From assembly GCF_900115905.1 (NCBI RefSeq), contig NZ_FOYD01000003.1, positions 124,001 through 188,000 of the forward strand: a stretch of 64,000 bases of DNA, read 5' to 3'. Every line of letters begins with the position of its first letter. Position 1 is the stretch's first letter. Positions 1-9,141 of this stretch are shown here, one piece after another. Both the position numbers and the translations under genes were made by a program. The stretch comes from Halopseudomonas formosensis (GTDB lineage: Bacteria > Pseudomonadota > Gammaproteobacteria > Pseudomonadales > Pseudomonadaceae). Under the pieces are notes generated by a model, which was given only the letters and a program-made list of their open reading frames with translations, did not search any database and had not been told where the DNA came from.

Positions 1-129
1 CTCCCCCAGTCCGGCTTCCTGGATATCCGCCAGGGCCAGCCAGGCGCCCTCCCGGGCATAGCGCAACGCCAGCTCGCGCCCCAGTCCACTGCCCGCTCCG
101 GTTACCACCACTCGCATCTTCTTCGTCAT
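1..129 (-). CDS. Short-chain dehydrogenase/reductase, N-terminal part only
   Basis: The first 43 residues of a protein on the minus strand, cut by the left edge of the window. The N-terminus has the classical SDR dinucleotide-binding turn VVVTGAGSGLGRELA (TGxxxGxG) after a basic MTKKMR start, then the second beta strand ending in LAD, which in SDRs is where an acidic residue selects NAD(H). The ATG at 127-129 is the first residue of this pattern, so the start is plausible. The substrate cannot be guessed from this fragment. Confidence 0.75.
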   Translation of the reverse strand, partial: MTKKMRVVVTGAGSGLGRELALRYAREGAWLALADIQEAGLGE

Positions 130-311
130 ACCGCCTCCAGTTTCCACCCCGACGACATCGAGTCATTCTTGTTATCTGTCTCAGTCAGGTGATGCTGCCA
201 GTCTAGCGGGCTGCGGGGTATTGGAGGAACGGAAAACAGCAATATCACTGTCCCGAATGTGGCGCATTCAACTTCAGCGGACCCGGCGACTGCCGGGGCT
301 GGCGCTGAAAC

Positions 312-340
312 AAAAAAAAGCGGTTACCGGAGTAACCGCT
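312..340 (-). terminator. Rho-independent terminator after the CcoM-like gene
   Basis: Read on the minus strand, AGCGGTTAC pairs perfectly with GTAACCGCT across a four-base loop and is followed by a run of seven or more T. It lies about 40 bases after the stop of the CcoM-like gene and is oriented to end that transcript. Confidence 0.8.
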
Positions 341-379
341 TAAAGGCCTTGCGAGCCATGCACGTTGAAAATCGAGAAT

Positions 380-502
380 TCAGGAGTTCCTGTTGCGGGC
401 CTTCTGCGCATCCTTGTAGATGAACACGCCTACCCCGGTGAGGAACACAACCATAAGACCGACTGTAAGCAGACCGGCAATCACTGCGTCATCAATAAAC
501 AT
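380..502 (-). CDS. ccoM: CcoM-like small subunit of cbb3-type cytochrome c oxidase
   Basis: A 40-residue peptide with one transmembrane helix (about residues 7-29, GLLTVGLMVVFLTGVGVF) and a short basic tail (KDAQKARNRNS). Start, helix and FIxKD tail match what I remember of CcoM, the single-helix accessory subunit of the cbb3 oxidase described in Stutzerimonas stutzeri; there it helps assembly and stability of the inner-membrane oxidase. A longer reading begins at 574, but the ATG at 502 has GGAG nine bases upstream and begins MFIDD, as in the family. It stands alone, with no ccoNOPQ nearby. A consensus ANR site and a -10 element lie directly upstream, and a strong terminator follows. The assignment is from motif memory, not a search. 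Confidence 0.7.
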   Translation of the reverse strand: MFIDDAVIAGLLTVGLMVVFLTGVGVFIYKDAQKARNRNS

Positions 503-532
503 CTGGGCATCTCCGCATCCGTGTATGGCTAG

Positions 533-574
533 AGAATACCCATATGGTCGATCAGGGTAATTGACCGGGATCAA
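533..574 (-). promoter_or_regulatory. ANR/FNR-dependent promoter of the CcoM-like gene
   Basis: TTGACCGGGATCAA at 561-574 is a full ANR/FNR box (TTGAC-N4-ATCAA). On the minus strand TATTCT (538-533) can serve as a -10 element, placing transcription start near 526. The box centre is then about 41.5 bases upstream of the start, the class II activator spacing. This predicts induction under low oxygen, as expected for a cbb3 oxidase subunit. Confidence 0.75.
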
Positions 575-586
575 TTAAAGCGACTT

Positions 587-766
587 TCAGCGCTTGCGCG
601 ACTTCTTCTTCGAGCGGGGCTTTTTCGGCGGGGGTTCAGGCAGGGGAAATGCCTTCTCGAAGGCTTTGCGCACTTCGAGCAGTCGGGCTTCGTGGATATC
701 GTGCAGCCGATCACGGCGCGCTTCGGCAAGATCGATGACAGTGGCGGGCACGGTGGGATCGGACAT
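587..766 (-). CDS. Small hypothetical protein with a lysine/arginine-rich tail
   Basis: A 59-residue protein starting at the ATG at 766, which has AGGAG six bases upstream; a longer reading to 949 lacks this support and runs through the neighbouring gene on another frame. The N-terminal half is a predicted amphipathic, charged helix (VIDLAEARRDRLHDIHEARL) and the last 12 residues are almost all K, R and S. No family recognised. It follows the gene at 807-1085 on the same strand with a 40-base gap, so the two may be cotranscribed. The basic tail could mean nucleic-acid binding, but this is a guess. Confidence 0.6.
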   Translation of the reverse strand: MSDPTVPATVIDLAEARRDRLHDIHEARLLEVRKAFEKAFPLPEPPPKKPRSKKKSRKR

Positions 767-806
767 CTCGGCTCCTGGGAAATCTGGCCCACCAAGCATG
801 AAAAGC

Positions 807-1085
807 TCAGGCCCTGATGTCAACCAGCAGCCCCTTGCGCGGCAGCTCCGCTGCGACCGGGGCAGCGTCCGGCTGAGTCTGGACGGTATCGGTCTCACCA
901 TCAGCCGTAGCGGTTTCGGCCTGCGGCTGGGGCTGCCGGCCTGTACCACCGGAAGTGTCCTGATCCACTGGCAGATCCGCCAGCGGATCCTGTGCCAGCG
1001 CTTGCGCCCCGGTAGGCCGGGGTTGCCGGTCCGGCTTGAACACCTCCTGCTGGGTGCCCGCCGGGGGTAATCCTGGAATCTGCAT
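807..1085 (-). CDS. Hypothetical low-complexity protein (92 aa)
   Basis: Begins MQIPGLPPAG with GAGG seven to eight bases before the ATG. The body is rich in Q, P, D, T and A and has no hydrophobic core, so it is probably disordered until the last 12 residues (ELPRKGLLVDIRA), which look like a short ordered end. No family recognised. It is divergent from rapA across about 210 bases and lies just upstream of the 59-residue gene at 587-766. Coding is supported by the ribosome site and by the lack of a competing reading in this interval; the function is unknown. Confidence 0.55.
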   Translation of the reverse strand: MQIPGLPPAGTQQEVFKPDRQPRPTGAQALAQDPLADLPVDQDTSGGTGRQPQPQAETATADGETDTVQTQPDAAPVAAELPRKGLLVDIRA

Positions 1086-1294
1086 CGCCTGCCTCGCTAC
1101 CGAATGATCCGCTCTGTCCCGTATGACCGCCTCAAGGCAAATTATCGGCGGCTTATCGCCTTAGTAGAGTGCGTTGGTCGGCTCGGGTTCATAATTATCC
1201 CCGTACGGCTGGGTTGCAACGCCAGCCAGCGGTTTTTACACACCCATGTATCAGTTACCATAGCGCCCTTTTCTCGGTACCGCAGGAGTGAGGC

Positions 1295-4141
1295 ATGACA
1301 GTATTTACCCCCGGACAGCGCTGGGTGAGTGACGGCGAGGCAGAGCTGGGATTGGGTACCGTGTTATCACAGGACGGCCGCCTGGTGGTCATGCTGTTCC
1401 CTGCCAGTGGCGAGACCCGTCACTATGCGATTCGCACCGCCCCGCTGACCCGGGTGCGTTTCAGTCCCGGCGATACCATTACCCATCACGAGGGCTGGAG
1501 CCTGACCGTCAGCGACGTGAGCGAACGGGACGGGCTGCTGCATTACCGCGGACTGCGCGAGGATGGCAGCGAGGCCGACTTCAGCGAGACCATGCTGGAC
1601 AACTTCATCCAGTTCCGCCTGGCCAGCGACCGGCTGTTCGCCAGCCAGATAGACCCCCTGCCCTGGTTCGGCCTGCGTTACGAGAGCCTGCGCCATTATT
1701 GCCGCATCCAGCGCTCGCCGCTGCTGGGACTGGCGGGTGTACGTACCCAGCCCATTGCCCATCAGCTGCATATCGCCCGTGACGTGGCCGACCGTATCGC
1801 CCCTCGCGTGCTGCTGGCGGACGAGGTCGGCCTGGGCAAGACCATCGAAGCCGGCCTGATCCTGCACCGCCAGCTGCAGACCGGACGGGTCCGCCGGGTG
1901 CTCATCGTGGTACCGGAGAACCTCCAGCACCAGTGGCTGGTGGAAATGCTGCGCCGCTTCAATCTGCGCTTTGCCCTGTTCAACAGCGAGCGCTGCCAGG
2001 GCGCCGAGGACAATCCCTTCGAGGAAGAACAGCTAGGACTGGTGTCCCTGGAGTATCTGCTGGCCGATGCCCGCGCCGCCGAATGGCTGCAGGCCACCGA
2101 CTGGGACATGCTGGTAGTGGACGAGGCGCACCATCTGGTCTGGCACGAGGACGGCGCCAGCGCCGAATACCAGCTGATCGAACAGCTCGCCGGACGCATT
2201 CCCGCCGTGCTGCTGCTGACCGCCACCCCCGAGCAGCTGGGCCAGGCCAGCCATTTCGCCCGCCTGCGCCTGCTCGACCCGGACCGTTTCCATGATCTGC
2301 AGGCCTTCCGCGAGGAAAACGAGCGCTATCAGCCGATTGCCGATGCGGTACAGCGCCTGCTCGATACCCGCCAGCTGGCCGACAGTGACCGACTGGCACT
2401 GATCGACTGGCTCGGTGCCAGCGCGACTGCCATCATCGACAGGCTGGACGACGCCGATGAGACTGTCGCCGAGGAAGCGCGCCGCAGTCTGATCCGCCAG
2501 CTGCTCGACCGCCACGGCACCGGTCGAGTGCTCTACCGCAACACCCGCGCGGTGATCAGCGGTTTCCCCGAGCGGGAGCTGCACGCCTACCCGCTGGCCT
2601 GTCCGGCCATCTATGAGGACCTGGAAGGGCGCGCCGCGCTTTATCCGGAGAACGGCCTGCAGGATGAGACCGAAGCGGACGGCAGCCGCTGGTGGCAACT
2701 GGACCCCCGGGTCGACTGGCTGATCGACACCCTGAAGATGCTCAAGCACAGCAAGGTACTGGTCATCTGCGCGCATGCCGAGACCGCCCTGGATCTGGAC
2801 GATGCCCTGCGCGTGCGCAGTGGCATCCCGGCCACGGTTTTCCACGAGGGCATGAGCATAGTCGAGCGCGACCGCGCGGCGGCCTTCTTCGCCGACGAGG
2901 AATTCGGCGCCCAGGTGATGATCTGTTCCGAGATCGGCAGCGAGGGCCGCAACTTCCAGTTTGCCCACCATCTGGTGATGTTCGACCTGCCCGCCCATCC
3001 GGATCTGCTGGAGCAGCGCATCGGTCGTCTCGACCGTATCGGCCAGCGCCACACCATCCAGCTGCATGTCCCCTATCTGGAAGGCACTGCCCAGGAATAT
3101 CTGTTCCAGTGGTACGACCAGGCACTGAACGCCTTCCGCGCCACCTGCCCCGCCGGCAGCGCCCTGCAGCACCAGTTCGGCGCCAGCCTGCTGCGCCAGC
3201 TCGACCATCCGGACCCGCAGCAATGGCAGTCCCTGCTCACCGAGGCTGCCCGCACCCGCAGCGAGCTGGAGGCAGAACTGCAGCGCGGTCGCGACCGCCT
3301 GCTGGAGCTGCATTCGCGCGGCCACACCGGCGATGCGCAGAAGCTGATCGACGCCATCGAGCAGCAGGACAACGACTTCCAGCTGCCCATCTATATGGAG
3401 CGCCTGTTTGACGTCTTCGGCATCGACAGTGAGGACCACTCGGACAACGCCCTGGTGCTGCGTCCCAGCGAACGCATGCTGGATGCCGGTTTCCCCCTCG
3501 GCGACGACGAGGGCGTGACCATCACCTACGACAGGGACACCGCCCTGTCGCGCGAGGACATGCAGTTCATCACCTGGGAACACCCCATGCTACAGGGTGG
3601 CATGGATCTGGTGCTGTCCAGCAGCATGGGCAACAGCGCCGTGGCACTGCTCAAGAACAAGGCACTCAAGCCCGGCACCATGCTGCTGGAATGCCTGTTC
3701 GTCAGCGAGGCCATCGCCCCGCGCCAGCTGCAGCTGCAGCGCTATCTGCCGCCGACACCGGTGCGTGTGCTGCTGGATGTGGGTGGCAACGACCTGGCTG
3801 CCAAGGTCGCCTTCGAGACGCTGGATGCCCAGCTCGAGAGTCTGCCCAAGCACCTGGCCAGCAAGATCGCCAAGAGCCAGCGAGATACCGTGGAGCAGCT
3901 GTTGGACCGGGCCGAGGCCCTGGCCGATCTGCAGCATGCCGAGCTGGTACAGCAGGCCAGCGAGCGTTTCACCAGTGAGCTGGATGAGGAGATTGCCCGA
4001 CTCAAGGCCCTGCAGCAGGTCAACCCGCTGGTACGCCAGAGCGAGATCGATGCGCTGCAGAGCCAGCGCGAACAGGGCATGGAAGTGCTGGGCCAGGCCA
4101 AGATCCGCCTGGATGCCCTGCGCATCATGGTGGTCGGCTGA
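1295..4141 (+). CDS. rapA: RNA polymerase-associated SWI2/SNF2 ATPase RapA (HepA)
   Basis: 948 residues, the usual length of RapA. RapA binds RNA polymerase and uses ATP to recycle enzyme stalled in post-termination or backtracked complexes. The N-terminal Tudor-like region starts [20 protein letters not shown]. The helicase core has Walker A DEVGLGKT near residue 176, the DEAH box VVDEAHH near residue 274, LLTATP (motif III) near residue 307, and the second RecA domain with [17 protein letters not shown] and the arginine-finger motif [11 protein letters not shown] near residues 570-590. AGGAG with GAGG lies close before the ATG. It is convergent with the phospholipase gene. Confidence 0.97.
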   Translation: MTVFTPGQRWVSDGEAELGLGTVLSQDGRLVVMLFPASGETRHYAIRTAPLTRVRFSPGDTITHHEGWSLTVSDVSERDGLLHYRGLREDGSEADFSETMLDNFIQFRLASDRLFASQIDPLPWFGLRYESLRHYCRIQRSPLLGLAGVRTQPIAHQLHIARDVADRIAPRVLLADEVGLGKTIEAGLILHRQLQTGRVRRVLIVVPENLQHQWLVEMLRRFNLRFALFNSERCQGAEDNPFEEEQLGLVSLEYLLADARAAEWLQATDWDMLVVDEAHHLVWHEDGASAEYQLIEQLAGRIPAVLLLTATPEQLGQASHFARLRLLDPDRFHDLQAFREENERYQPIADAVQRLLDTRQLADSDRLALIDWLGASATAIIDRLDDADETVAEEARRSLIRQLLDRHGTGRVLYRNTRAVISGFPERELHAYPLACPAIYEDLEGRAALYPENGLQDETEADGSRWWQLDPRVDWLIDTLKMLKHSKVLVICAHAETALDLDDALRVRSGIPATVFHEGMSIVERDRAAAFFADEEFGAQVMICSEIGSEGRNFQFAHHLVMFDLPAHPDLLEQRIGRLDRIGQRHTIQLHVPYLEGTAQEYLFQWYDQALNAFRATCPAGSALQHQFGASLLRQLDHPDPQQWQSLLTEAARTRSELEAELQRGRDRLLELHSRGHTGDAQKLIDAIEQQDNDFQLPIYMERLFDVFGIDSEDHSDNALVLRPSERMLDAGFPLGDDEGVTITYDRDTALSREDMQFITWEHPMLQGGMDLVLSSSMGNSAVALLKNKALKPGTMLLECLFVSEAIAPRQLQLQRYLPPTPVRVLLDVGGNDLAAKVAFETLDAQLESLPKHLASKIAKSQRDTVEQLLDRAEALADLQHAELVQQASERFTSELDEEIARLKALQQVNPLVRQSEIDALQSQREQGMEVLGQAKIRLDALRIMVVG

Positions 4142-4168
4142 TCCGCCCCGGGGTCTGGCGCACCGACG

Positions 4169-5350
4169 TCAGGCCCCGGCTTGCACCCTCTCCAGACCCA
4201 GGAAGTTGCACAGGTCATCGGCCCGGGCCAGAGCGTCGCGCCGGCCCAGCTCGATCAGTTCATTGCAGTACTCCGCCTCGAACAGCAGGTAGCTCAGCAG
4301 GTCACTGCCAGAGCTTCGGGTGGCACCACTGCCGCGCAGAAACAGCCGCAGCGCCGCCGGCAACGCGCGCCGGTGACGCGCCGCGATCACATCCAGCGGT
4401 TCGCTGGGCGATATCACCATGACGTCCACATGCCGCAGACCGGTGTCCCGCCCGTCCAGTGCCGAGTGCGACGCCAGGAAGTTGAGGCGCTCCAGCTGTT
4501 CCAGGTCGGTTTCCAGGTTGTCGATGAAGGTACTGTGCAGCAGATGGCCGCCCAGCTGTGCCAGCGTGGGTGGCGGTGGCGTCTGATCGGCCGCAGCCGC
4601 GGGCATCGACGACGGACCGCTGCCGGTCCGGTGAGTAACGCCTATCACCAGAACCCGATTGGCTCCAAGGTGCAGCGCCGGACTCAGCGGCGCCTGCTGG
4701 CGCACGGCCCCATCGCCGTACCAGCTGCGGTTCAGATAGACCGGCGGGAACAGCAGGGGAATCGCCGCCGAGGCCATCAGGTGGTCGAGCCCCAGCCGGG
4801 TCTGCACCCCGACCCGTCGGTGCCGCCGCCAGGGGGTGATACGGTGGTGGCTCTGATAGAAGTACACCGAGCGCGAGGCATGGTAGTCGAAGGCGCAGAC
4901 CGAGACCGCCTGCAGGCGTCCGGCCTGCAGCCCTTCCTCGATACAACCGAAACGCATGTGCCGGGCAAGCAGGGAGCGCAGGGGGCTATTGTCCAGCAGC
5001 GCGGTGGTATTCCCACCGCTCGTGCCCAGAAGGTTGGTGTGCGACCAGCGCCAGGCCTGGGCCAGCAGCCCCGGCCAGTCAGTGCGCATCACGTGGTCAC
5101 TGCGAAAGCCGGCCCAGACCGCCAGCATGCTGTCGACCGCGGTATGCAGACTGGCCGAGTGCGTCGCCAGTGCCAGGGCGTTGATCGCCCCGGCGGAAGT
5201 ACCGGTGATGATGGGAAACGGATTGGGCGCATTCGCCCCGGTCAGCTGGCGCAGGCCGGCCAGTACTCCCACCTGATAGGCGGCCCGGGAGCCGCCTCCG
5301 GAGAGAATCAGCGCCAGACGCTGGCTTGCCTCCCTGCCGGGCCGGTTCAT
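4169..5350 (-). CDS. Patatin-like phospholipase
   Basis: 393 residues from the ATG at 5350, which overlaps the stop of the upstream acyltransferase (TGATG) and has GGAGGAG upstream; a longer reading extends into that gene and is unlikely. Patatin features are present in order: the oxyanion-hole loop LSGGGSRAAYQ near residues 17-26, the nucleophile elbow GTSAG with Ser near residue 52, and the catalytic Asp in YGDGA near residue 213. The fold hydrolyses lipid acyl esters. A proline-rich stretch (about residues 255-270) precedes a C-terminal helical region. Translational coupling to an LpxL-type acyltransferase suggests a role in membrane lipid turnover (inference). No signal peptide is visible. 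Confidence 0.88.
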   Translation of the reverse strand: MNRPGREASQRLALILSGGGSRAAYQVGVLAGLRQLTGANAPNPFPIITGTSAGAINALALATHSASLHTAVDSMLAVWAGFRSDHVMRTDWPGLLAQAWRWSHTNLLGTSGGNTTALLDNSPLRSLLARHMRFGCIEEGLQAGRLQAVSVCAFDYHASRSVYFYQSHHRITPWRRHRRVGVQTRLGLDHLMASAAIPLLFPPVYLNRSWYGDGAVRQQAPLSPALHLGANRVLVIGVTHRTGSGPSSMPAAAADQTPPPPTLAQLGGHLLHSTFIDNLETDLEQLERLNFLASHSALDGRDTGLRHVDVMVISPSEPLDVIAARHRRALPAALRLFLRGSGATRSSGSDLLSYLLFEAEYCNELIELGRRDALARADDLCNFLGLERVQAGA

Positions 5351-6312
5351 CAGGCCGCGCTCCTCCGCTTGCGGCGCTTGCGACTGCGCTTGGGATAGGG
5401 CCGGGGCTCGCCCTCGGGGCGTGTCTTGAAGCGCCGGTGTACCCACATGTACTGCTCCGGCTGCTGCAGTATCTCCTGCTCGACCCACTGGTTGATCCGC
5501 CGCGCGTCGGTTTCATCATCCCCGCTCGGGAAGTCCTCGAGTGGCGGATGCACCCTGAGCAGATAGCCACTCCCATCCGCCAGCCGGGTCTGGGTAAAGG
5601 GAACCACCAGAGCCTTGCCGAGGCGGGCAAAGGTCGCGGTCGCCGTCACCGTGGCAGCGGTCACGCCGAACAGCGGCACGAAGACACTGGCCTTGCGACC
5701 GTAGTCCTGGTCCGGTGCATACCAGATGGCCCGCCCCTTGCGCAGAGACTTGAGCATGCTGCGCACATCCTCGCGCTCCACCGCCACGGCGTCGGCATTG
5801 TGCCGTTCGCGGCCCCGGCGTTGCACGTAGTCGAAAGCCGCGTTCTTGTGCTCTCGGTACATGCCGTCGATGGTGGCTTTCTGGCCGAGCAGCGCGGCGC
5901 CAATTTCCAGCGTAGTGAAGTGCGCTGACATCAGCACCACGCCCTGCCCCTGCGCCGCCGCCTGCTGCAGATGTTCAAGACCTTCGATCCGGGCCAGTCG
6001 CGCCAGTCGCCGTTTGGGCCACCACCAGGCCATGGCCATCTCGAACAGGGCGATGCCGTTGGAGGCGAAGTTCTCCCGCAGCACCTTCTTCCGGCGCTCC
6101 GAACTCCAGTCCGGAAAGCACAGTTCAAGGTTGATCCTGGCGATCTCCCGCCGCTCGCGCATGAACAGGTACATCAGCCAGCCCACGGCCCGCCCCAAAG
6201 GAAGCAGAACCCGATAGGGCAGCTGGATGATCAGCCAGAGCACCCCCAGGCCGAGCCACATCGGCCAGTAGCGGGGGTGAAGCAGTGCAGCCTTGAAGCC
6301 GGGACGAGTCAT
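5350..6312 (-). CDS. LpxL/HtrB-type lipid A acyltransferase
   Basis: 320 residues. The family transfers acyl chains from acyl-ACP onto lipid A at the inner membrane. The protein starts MTRPGFKAALLHPRYW, followed by one membrane segment (LGVLWLIIQLPYRVLL). The catalytic motif of the family, H-x4-(D/E), is in SAHFTTLE near residue 133; the downstream YAPDQDYG block is also typical. The ATG at 6312 was chosen over one at 6393 because the family begins at this hydrophobic block, though no good ribosome site is seen for it. The C-terminus is strongly basic (KRSRKRRKRRSAA). It is divergent from minC, which is the arrangement I remember for the htrB2-type gene beside the min operon in P. aeruginosa. 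Confidence 0.88.
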   Translation of the reverse strand: MTRPGFKAALLHPRYWPMWLGLGVLWLIIQLPYRVLLPLGRAVGWLMYLFMRERREIARINLELCFPDWSSERRKKVLRENFASNGIALFEMAMAWWWPKRRLARLARIEGLEHLQQAAAQGQGVVLMSAHFTTLEIGAALLGQKATIDGMYREHKNAAFDYVQRRGRERHNADAVAVEREDVRSMLKSLRKGRAIWYAPDQDYGRKASVFVPLFGVTAATVTATATFARLGKALVVPFTQTRLADGSGYLLRVHPPLEDFPSGDDETDARRINQWVEQEILQQPEQYMWVHRRFKTRPEGEPRPYPKRSRKRRKRRSAA

Positions 6313-6465
6313 CGCAGAACCATGCAGACAGAAACGGGGCATCCATTCTACCCGGCCCGTCGCCGGGAGGGAAAATCCCGGCAGGAAGATCAATTCCGGT
6401 TTCGGCTTGCCGTCAATTCTTGCAGACTATATAAGTGTGCCCACCCAATGCTCTATGGATCCATC

Positions 6466-7239
6466 ATGACTTCCAACTCGAACCTCGACCTGCTCGACAG
6501 CGACCCCGTCTTCCACCTCAAGGGCGGCATGCTGGCCATGACCGTGGTGGAACTGGTGCGCCAGGCACCGGAACGCTTCGCCATTCAGCTGGCGGAAAAG
6601 GTCGAGCAGGCACCGAATTTCTTCCAGGACACCCCGGTACTGATCAGCCTGGAAAAACTTGATGACCGGCTGGACATCTCCGGCCTGATTGCGCTGCTGC
6701 GCATCTGCCGCGACCATGGACTGTTGCCGGTCGCCCTGCGTGGCTCCGAGGATTACCGCCCGCTGGCGCAGCAGTCGAGCCTGGTGCTGCTGCCCCCGGG
6801 ACGGGGCGGCCGCGACAAACCGCTGGAAACCACGGAACCCCAGCCGCAGGCTGTTGCCCAACAACCAACCGCCAACCCGCCGGCGCCGGAAGTGGCTCCC
6901 GCCCAGCCGACGCCGACCAGGGTCATCACCACGCCGGTACGCTCCGGGCAGCAGGTATATGCACCTGGTGGAGACCTGATAGTACTGGCACCGGTGAGCG
7001 CCGGCTCGGAGCTGCTTGCCGACGGCCACATCCATGTCTACGGCCCGCTGCGCGGCCGCGCCCTGGCCGGGGTGCGTGGGGACACCGGGGCACGGATCTT
7101 CTGTCAGTCGCTGGAGGCCGAACTGGTCTCGGTGGCGGGTCAGTACAAGGTCGCCGAGGACCTGCGCCGGCAGCCGTTGTGGAAAGCGGCGTCGCAGATC
7201 GCACTTGAGGGGGACAGCTTGAAGATAACAGCCCTTTGA
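6466..7239 (+). CDS. minC: Septum site-determining protein MinC
   Basis: 257 residues. MinC inhibits FtsZ polymerisation away from midcell and is carried by MinD on the membrane. The N-terminal FtsZ-inhibiting domain (about residues 1-110, beginning with VFHLKGGMLAMTVVELV) is joined by a proline/glutamine-rich linker (about 115-155) to a C-terminal beta-helix domain with the family block GGDLIVLAPVSAGSELLADG, then VYGPLRGRALAGV and IFCQSLEAELVSVAG. The start at 6466 fits the family; an in-frame ATG at 6449 is possible. It is the first gene of minC-minD-minE, with 145 bases before minD. Confidence 0.96.
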   Translation: MTSNSNLDLLDSDPVFHLKGGMLAMTVVELVRQAPERFAIQLAEKVEQAPNFFQDTPVLISLEKLDDRLDISGLIALLRICRDHGLLPVALRGSEDYRPLAQQSSLVLLPPGRGGRDKPLETTEPQPQAVAQQPTANPPAPEVAPAQPTPTRVITTPVRSGQQVYAPGGDLIVLAPVSAGSELLADGHIHVYGPLRGRALAGVRGDTGARIFCQSLEAELVSVAGQYKVAEDLRRQPLWKAASQIALEGDSLKITAL

Positions 7240-7384
7240 CAGATACTGTTTTCCCAGTCGGAAACACCCGTATGCCGTGGCCTGGAGCGCTGTTACCGGG
7301 CCAGGCCGGTCAGCAGCAACGGCGCCCAGTCACAGCATTTTGTGCGCCCCATCAAACATTCAAAGATCAGTCAGGAAGGTCATT

Positions 7385-8191
7385 TTGGCAAAGATCCTAG
7401 TCATTACCTCAGGCAAGGGGGGCGTTGGCAAAACCACTACCAGCGCTGCCATCGGTACCGGGCTCGCTCTGCGTGGATACAAGACGGTCATCATCGACTT
7501 CGATGTGGGGCTGCGTAACCTCGACCTGATCATGGGCTGCGAGCGTCGTGTGGTGTACGACTTCGTCAACCTGATCAACGGCGACTCCAACCTCAATCAG
7601 ACGCTGATCAAGGACAAACGCTCGGACAACCTCTACATCCTGCCGGCGTCCCAGACCCGGGACAAGGACGCGCTGACTCTGGAGGGAGTGGAAGGCGTTC
7701 TCAATCAGCTGAGCGAAACCTTCGATTACATCGTCTGCGATTCGCCGGCGGGTATCGAGAAGGGCGCTCACCTGGCCATGTACTTCGCCGACGAGGCGAT
7801 CGTGGTCACCAACCCGGAAGTGTCATCTGTCCGCGACTCCGACCGCATGCTCGGCGTGCTGTCGAGCAAGTCCCGCCGTGCCGAACAGGGCGAGCGGATC
7901 AAGGAACACCTGCTGCTGACCCGCTACAGCCCGGCCCGCGTGGAAAGCGGCGAGATGCTCTCGGTCAGCGACGTCGAGGATATCCTGTCGATTCCGCTGC
8001 TGGGCGTGATCCCCGAGTCCCAGGCCGTCCTCAAGGCCTCCAACCAGGGCATCCCGGTGATCATGGACGACAAGAGCGATGCTGGTCAGGCCTACAGTGA
8101 TGCCGTCGAACGCCTGCTTGGCAAGGAAGTGCCCCACCGCTTCCTCGAAGCCCAGAAGAAAGGGCTGCTCAAGCGCCTGTTCGGAGGATGA
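7385..8191 (+). CDS. minD: Septum site-determining ATPase MinD
   Basis: 268 residues starting at TTG (7385), preceded by AGGAAGG; the first residues [17 protein letters not shown] are the MinD N-terminus and no ATG is near. MinD is a ParA/Mrp-type ATPase that binds the membrane through a C-terminal amphipathic helix (here [11 protein letters not shown]) and recruits MinC; MinE triggers its ATP hydrolysis. The deviant Walker A motif KGGVGKTT is at residues 10-17, switch I residues lie in [10 protein letters not shown], and the DSPAGIE and [12 protein letters not shown] blocks are intact. The stop overlaps the region just before minE. Confidence 0.98.
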   Translation: MAKILVITSGKGGVGKTTTSAAIGTGLALRGYKTVIIDFDVGLRNLDLIMGCERRVVYDFVNLINGDSNLNQTLIKDKRSDNLYILPASQTRDKDALTLEGVEGVLNQLSETFDYIVCDSPAGIEKGAHLAMYFADEAIVVTNPEVSSVRDSDRMLGVLSSKSRRAEQGERIKEHLLLTRYSPARVESGEMLSVSDVEDILSIPLLGVIPESQAVLKASNQGIPVIMDDKSDAGQAYSDAVERLLGKEVPHRFLEAQKKGLLKRLFGG

Positions 8192-8193
8192 CC

Positions 8194-8451
8194 ATGAGCC
8201 TGTTCGATTACTTCACCCGGCGCAAGAAGCAGGAATCCCCTGCTTCCGTGGCCAAGGAGCGCCTGCAGATCATTGTTGCCCATGAACGTGGCCAGCGCAG
8301 TCAGCCCGATTACCTGCCGCAGCTGCAGCAGGAAATCATCGACGTGATCAGCAAGTACGTACCCATCGACCGGGATCAGGTGCATGTAGCCCTGGATAAT
8401 CAGGACGATTGCTCCATCCTCGAACTGAACATCACCCTCCCCGATCGCTGA
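8194..8451 (+). CDS. minE: Cell division topological specificity factor MinE
   Basis: 85 residues. MinE stimulates MinD ATPase and creates the pole-to-pole oscillation. The N-terminal membrane/MinD-contact segment ([12 protein letters not shown]), the anti-MinCD segment [14 protein letters not shown] and the dimerisation domain ending [10 protein letters not shown] are all present. Two ATGs compete, at 8188 and 8194. GGAGG ends at 8187, directly against the first and six bases before the second, so 8194 is the used start; this also matches the family N-terminus. Confidence 0.97.
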   Translation: MSLFDYFTRRKKQESPASVAKERLQIIVAHERGQRSQPDYLPQLQQEIIDVISKYVPIDRDQVHVALDNQDDCSILELNITLPDR

Positions 8452-8456
8452 CAGAC

Positions 8457-8481
8457 AGGTGCCGTCCCCGGGCGGCACCTT
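8457..8481 (+). terminator. Hairpin between minE and rluA
   Basis: AGGTGCCG (8457-8464) pairs with CGGCACCT (8473-8480) across an eight-base loop, but only two T follow. It lies just after minE. It may be a weak terminator or processing site; without a T tract this stays uncertain. Confidence 0.35.
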
Positions 8482-8490
8482 GGACCCCCG

Positions 8491-9126
8491 ATGCCCCTGA
8501 CCGATATCGGTATCCTCCATGAGGATCCCGCCTTCCTGATCGTTGACAAACCCACCCTGCTGCTCTCGGTGCCCGGGCGTGCCGAGGACAACAAGGACTG
8601 CCTGATCACCCGCCTGCAGGACAACGGCTACCCCGAAGCGCGCATAGTGCACCGTCTGGACTGGGAAACCTCCGGCATTCTGGTCATCGCCCGGGACCCG
8701 GACAGTCACCGCGAGCTGTCCCGCCAGTTCCACGACCGCGAGACCGGCAAGCGCTACATTGCCCTGTGCTGGGGCCAGCCGGAGGCCGATGCCGGGCATA
8801 TCGACCTGCCCCTGCGGTATGATCCCCCGAACAAACCCCGGCACATTGTCGACCATGAGCTGGGCAAGCCGGCGCAGACCTTCTGGCAGGTCCTGGAACG
8901 CCTTGGCGATTACTGCCGGGTGGAGCTGACCCCCATAACCGGACGCTCCCACCAGTTGCGCGTGCACATGCTCAGCATCGGCCATCCGCTGCTGGGCGAC
9001 CGGCTCTACGCCCATGAACAGGCACTCAACGCCTGCCCGCGACTGGCCCTGCATGCCGCGCGGCTGGAGATCAACCATCCGCAGACCGGTCAGCGCATGG
9101 TATTCGACAGCCCGGCCCCGTTCTGA
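8491..9126 (+). CDS. rluA: RluA-family pseudouridine synthase
   Basis: 211 residues, the length of the short RluA enzymes that lack an S4 domain. The catalytic block VHRLDWETSG holds the nucleophilic Asp near residue 57 in the HRLDxxTSG signature; downstream RYIALCWG and the RSHQLRVHMLSIGHPLLGD block match the RluA C-terminus. RluA itself modifies U746 of 23S rRNA and U32 of several tRNAs. The position between minE and apeB is the order I remember in P. aeruginosa. The ribosome site is weak. Confidence 0.9.
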   Translation: MPLTDIGILHEDPAFLIVDKPTLLLSVPGRAEDNKDCLITRLQDNGYPEARIVHRLDWETSGILVIARDPDSHRELSRQFHDRETGKRYIALCWGQPEADAGHIDLPLRYDPPNKPRHIVDHELGKPAQTFWQVLERLGDYCRVELTPITGRSHQLRVHMLSIGHPLLGDRLYAHEQALNACPRLALHAARLEINHPQTGQRMVFDSPAPF

Positions 9127-9141
9127 ACAGGAGAATTCACG

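Noticed and set aside
1104-1298. Plus-strand 64-codon frame before rapA
   Set aside because: No ribosome site, composition unlike a protein, and it overlaps the rapA ribosome site region; taken as the rapA leader.
4142-4190. GC-rich inverted repeat between rapA and the phospholipase gene as a terminator
   Set aside because: The stem has a mismatch, overlaps the phospholipase 3' end and has no T tract on either strand, so support is too weak.
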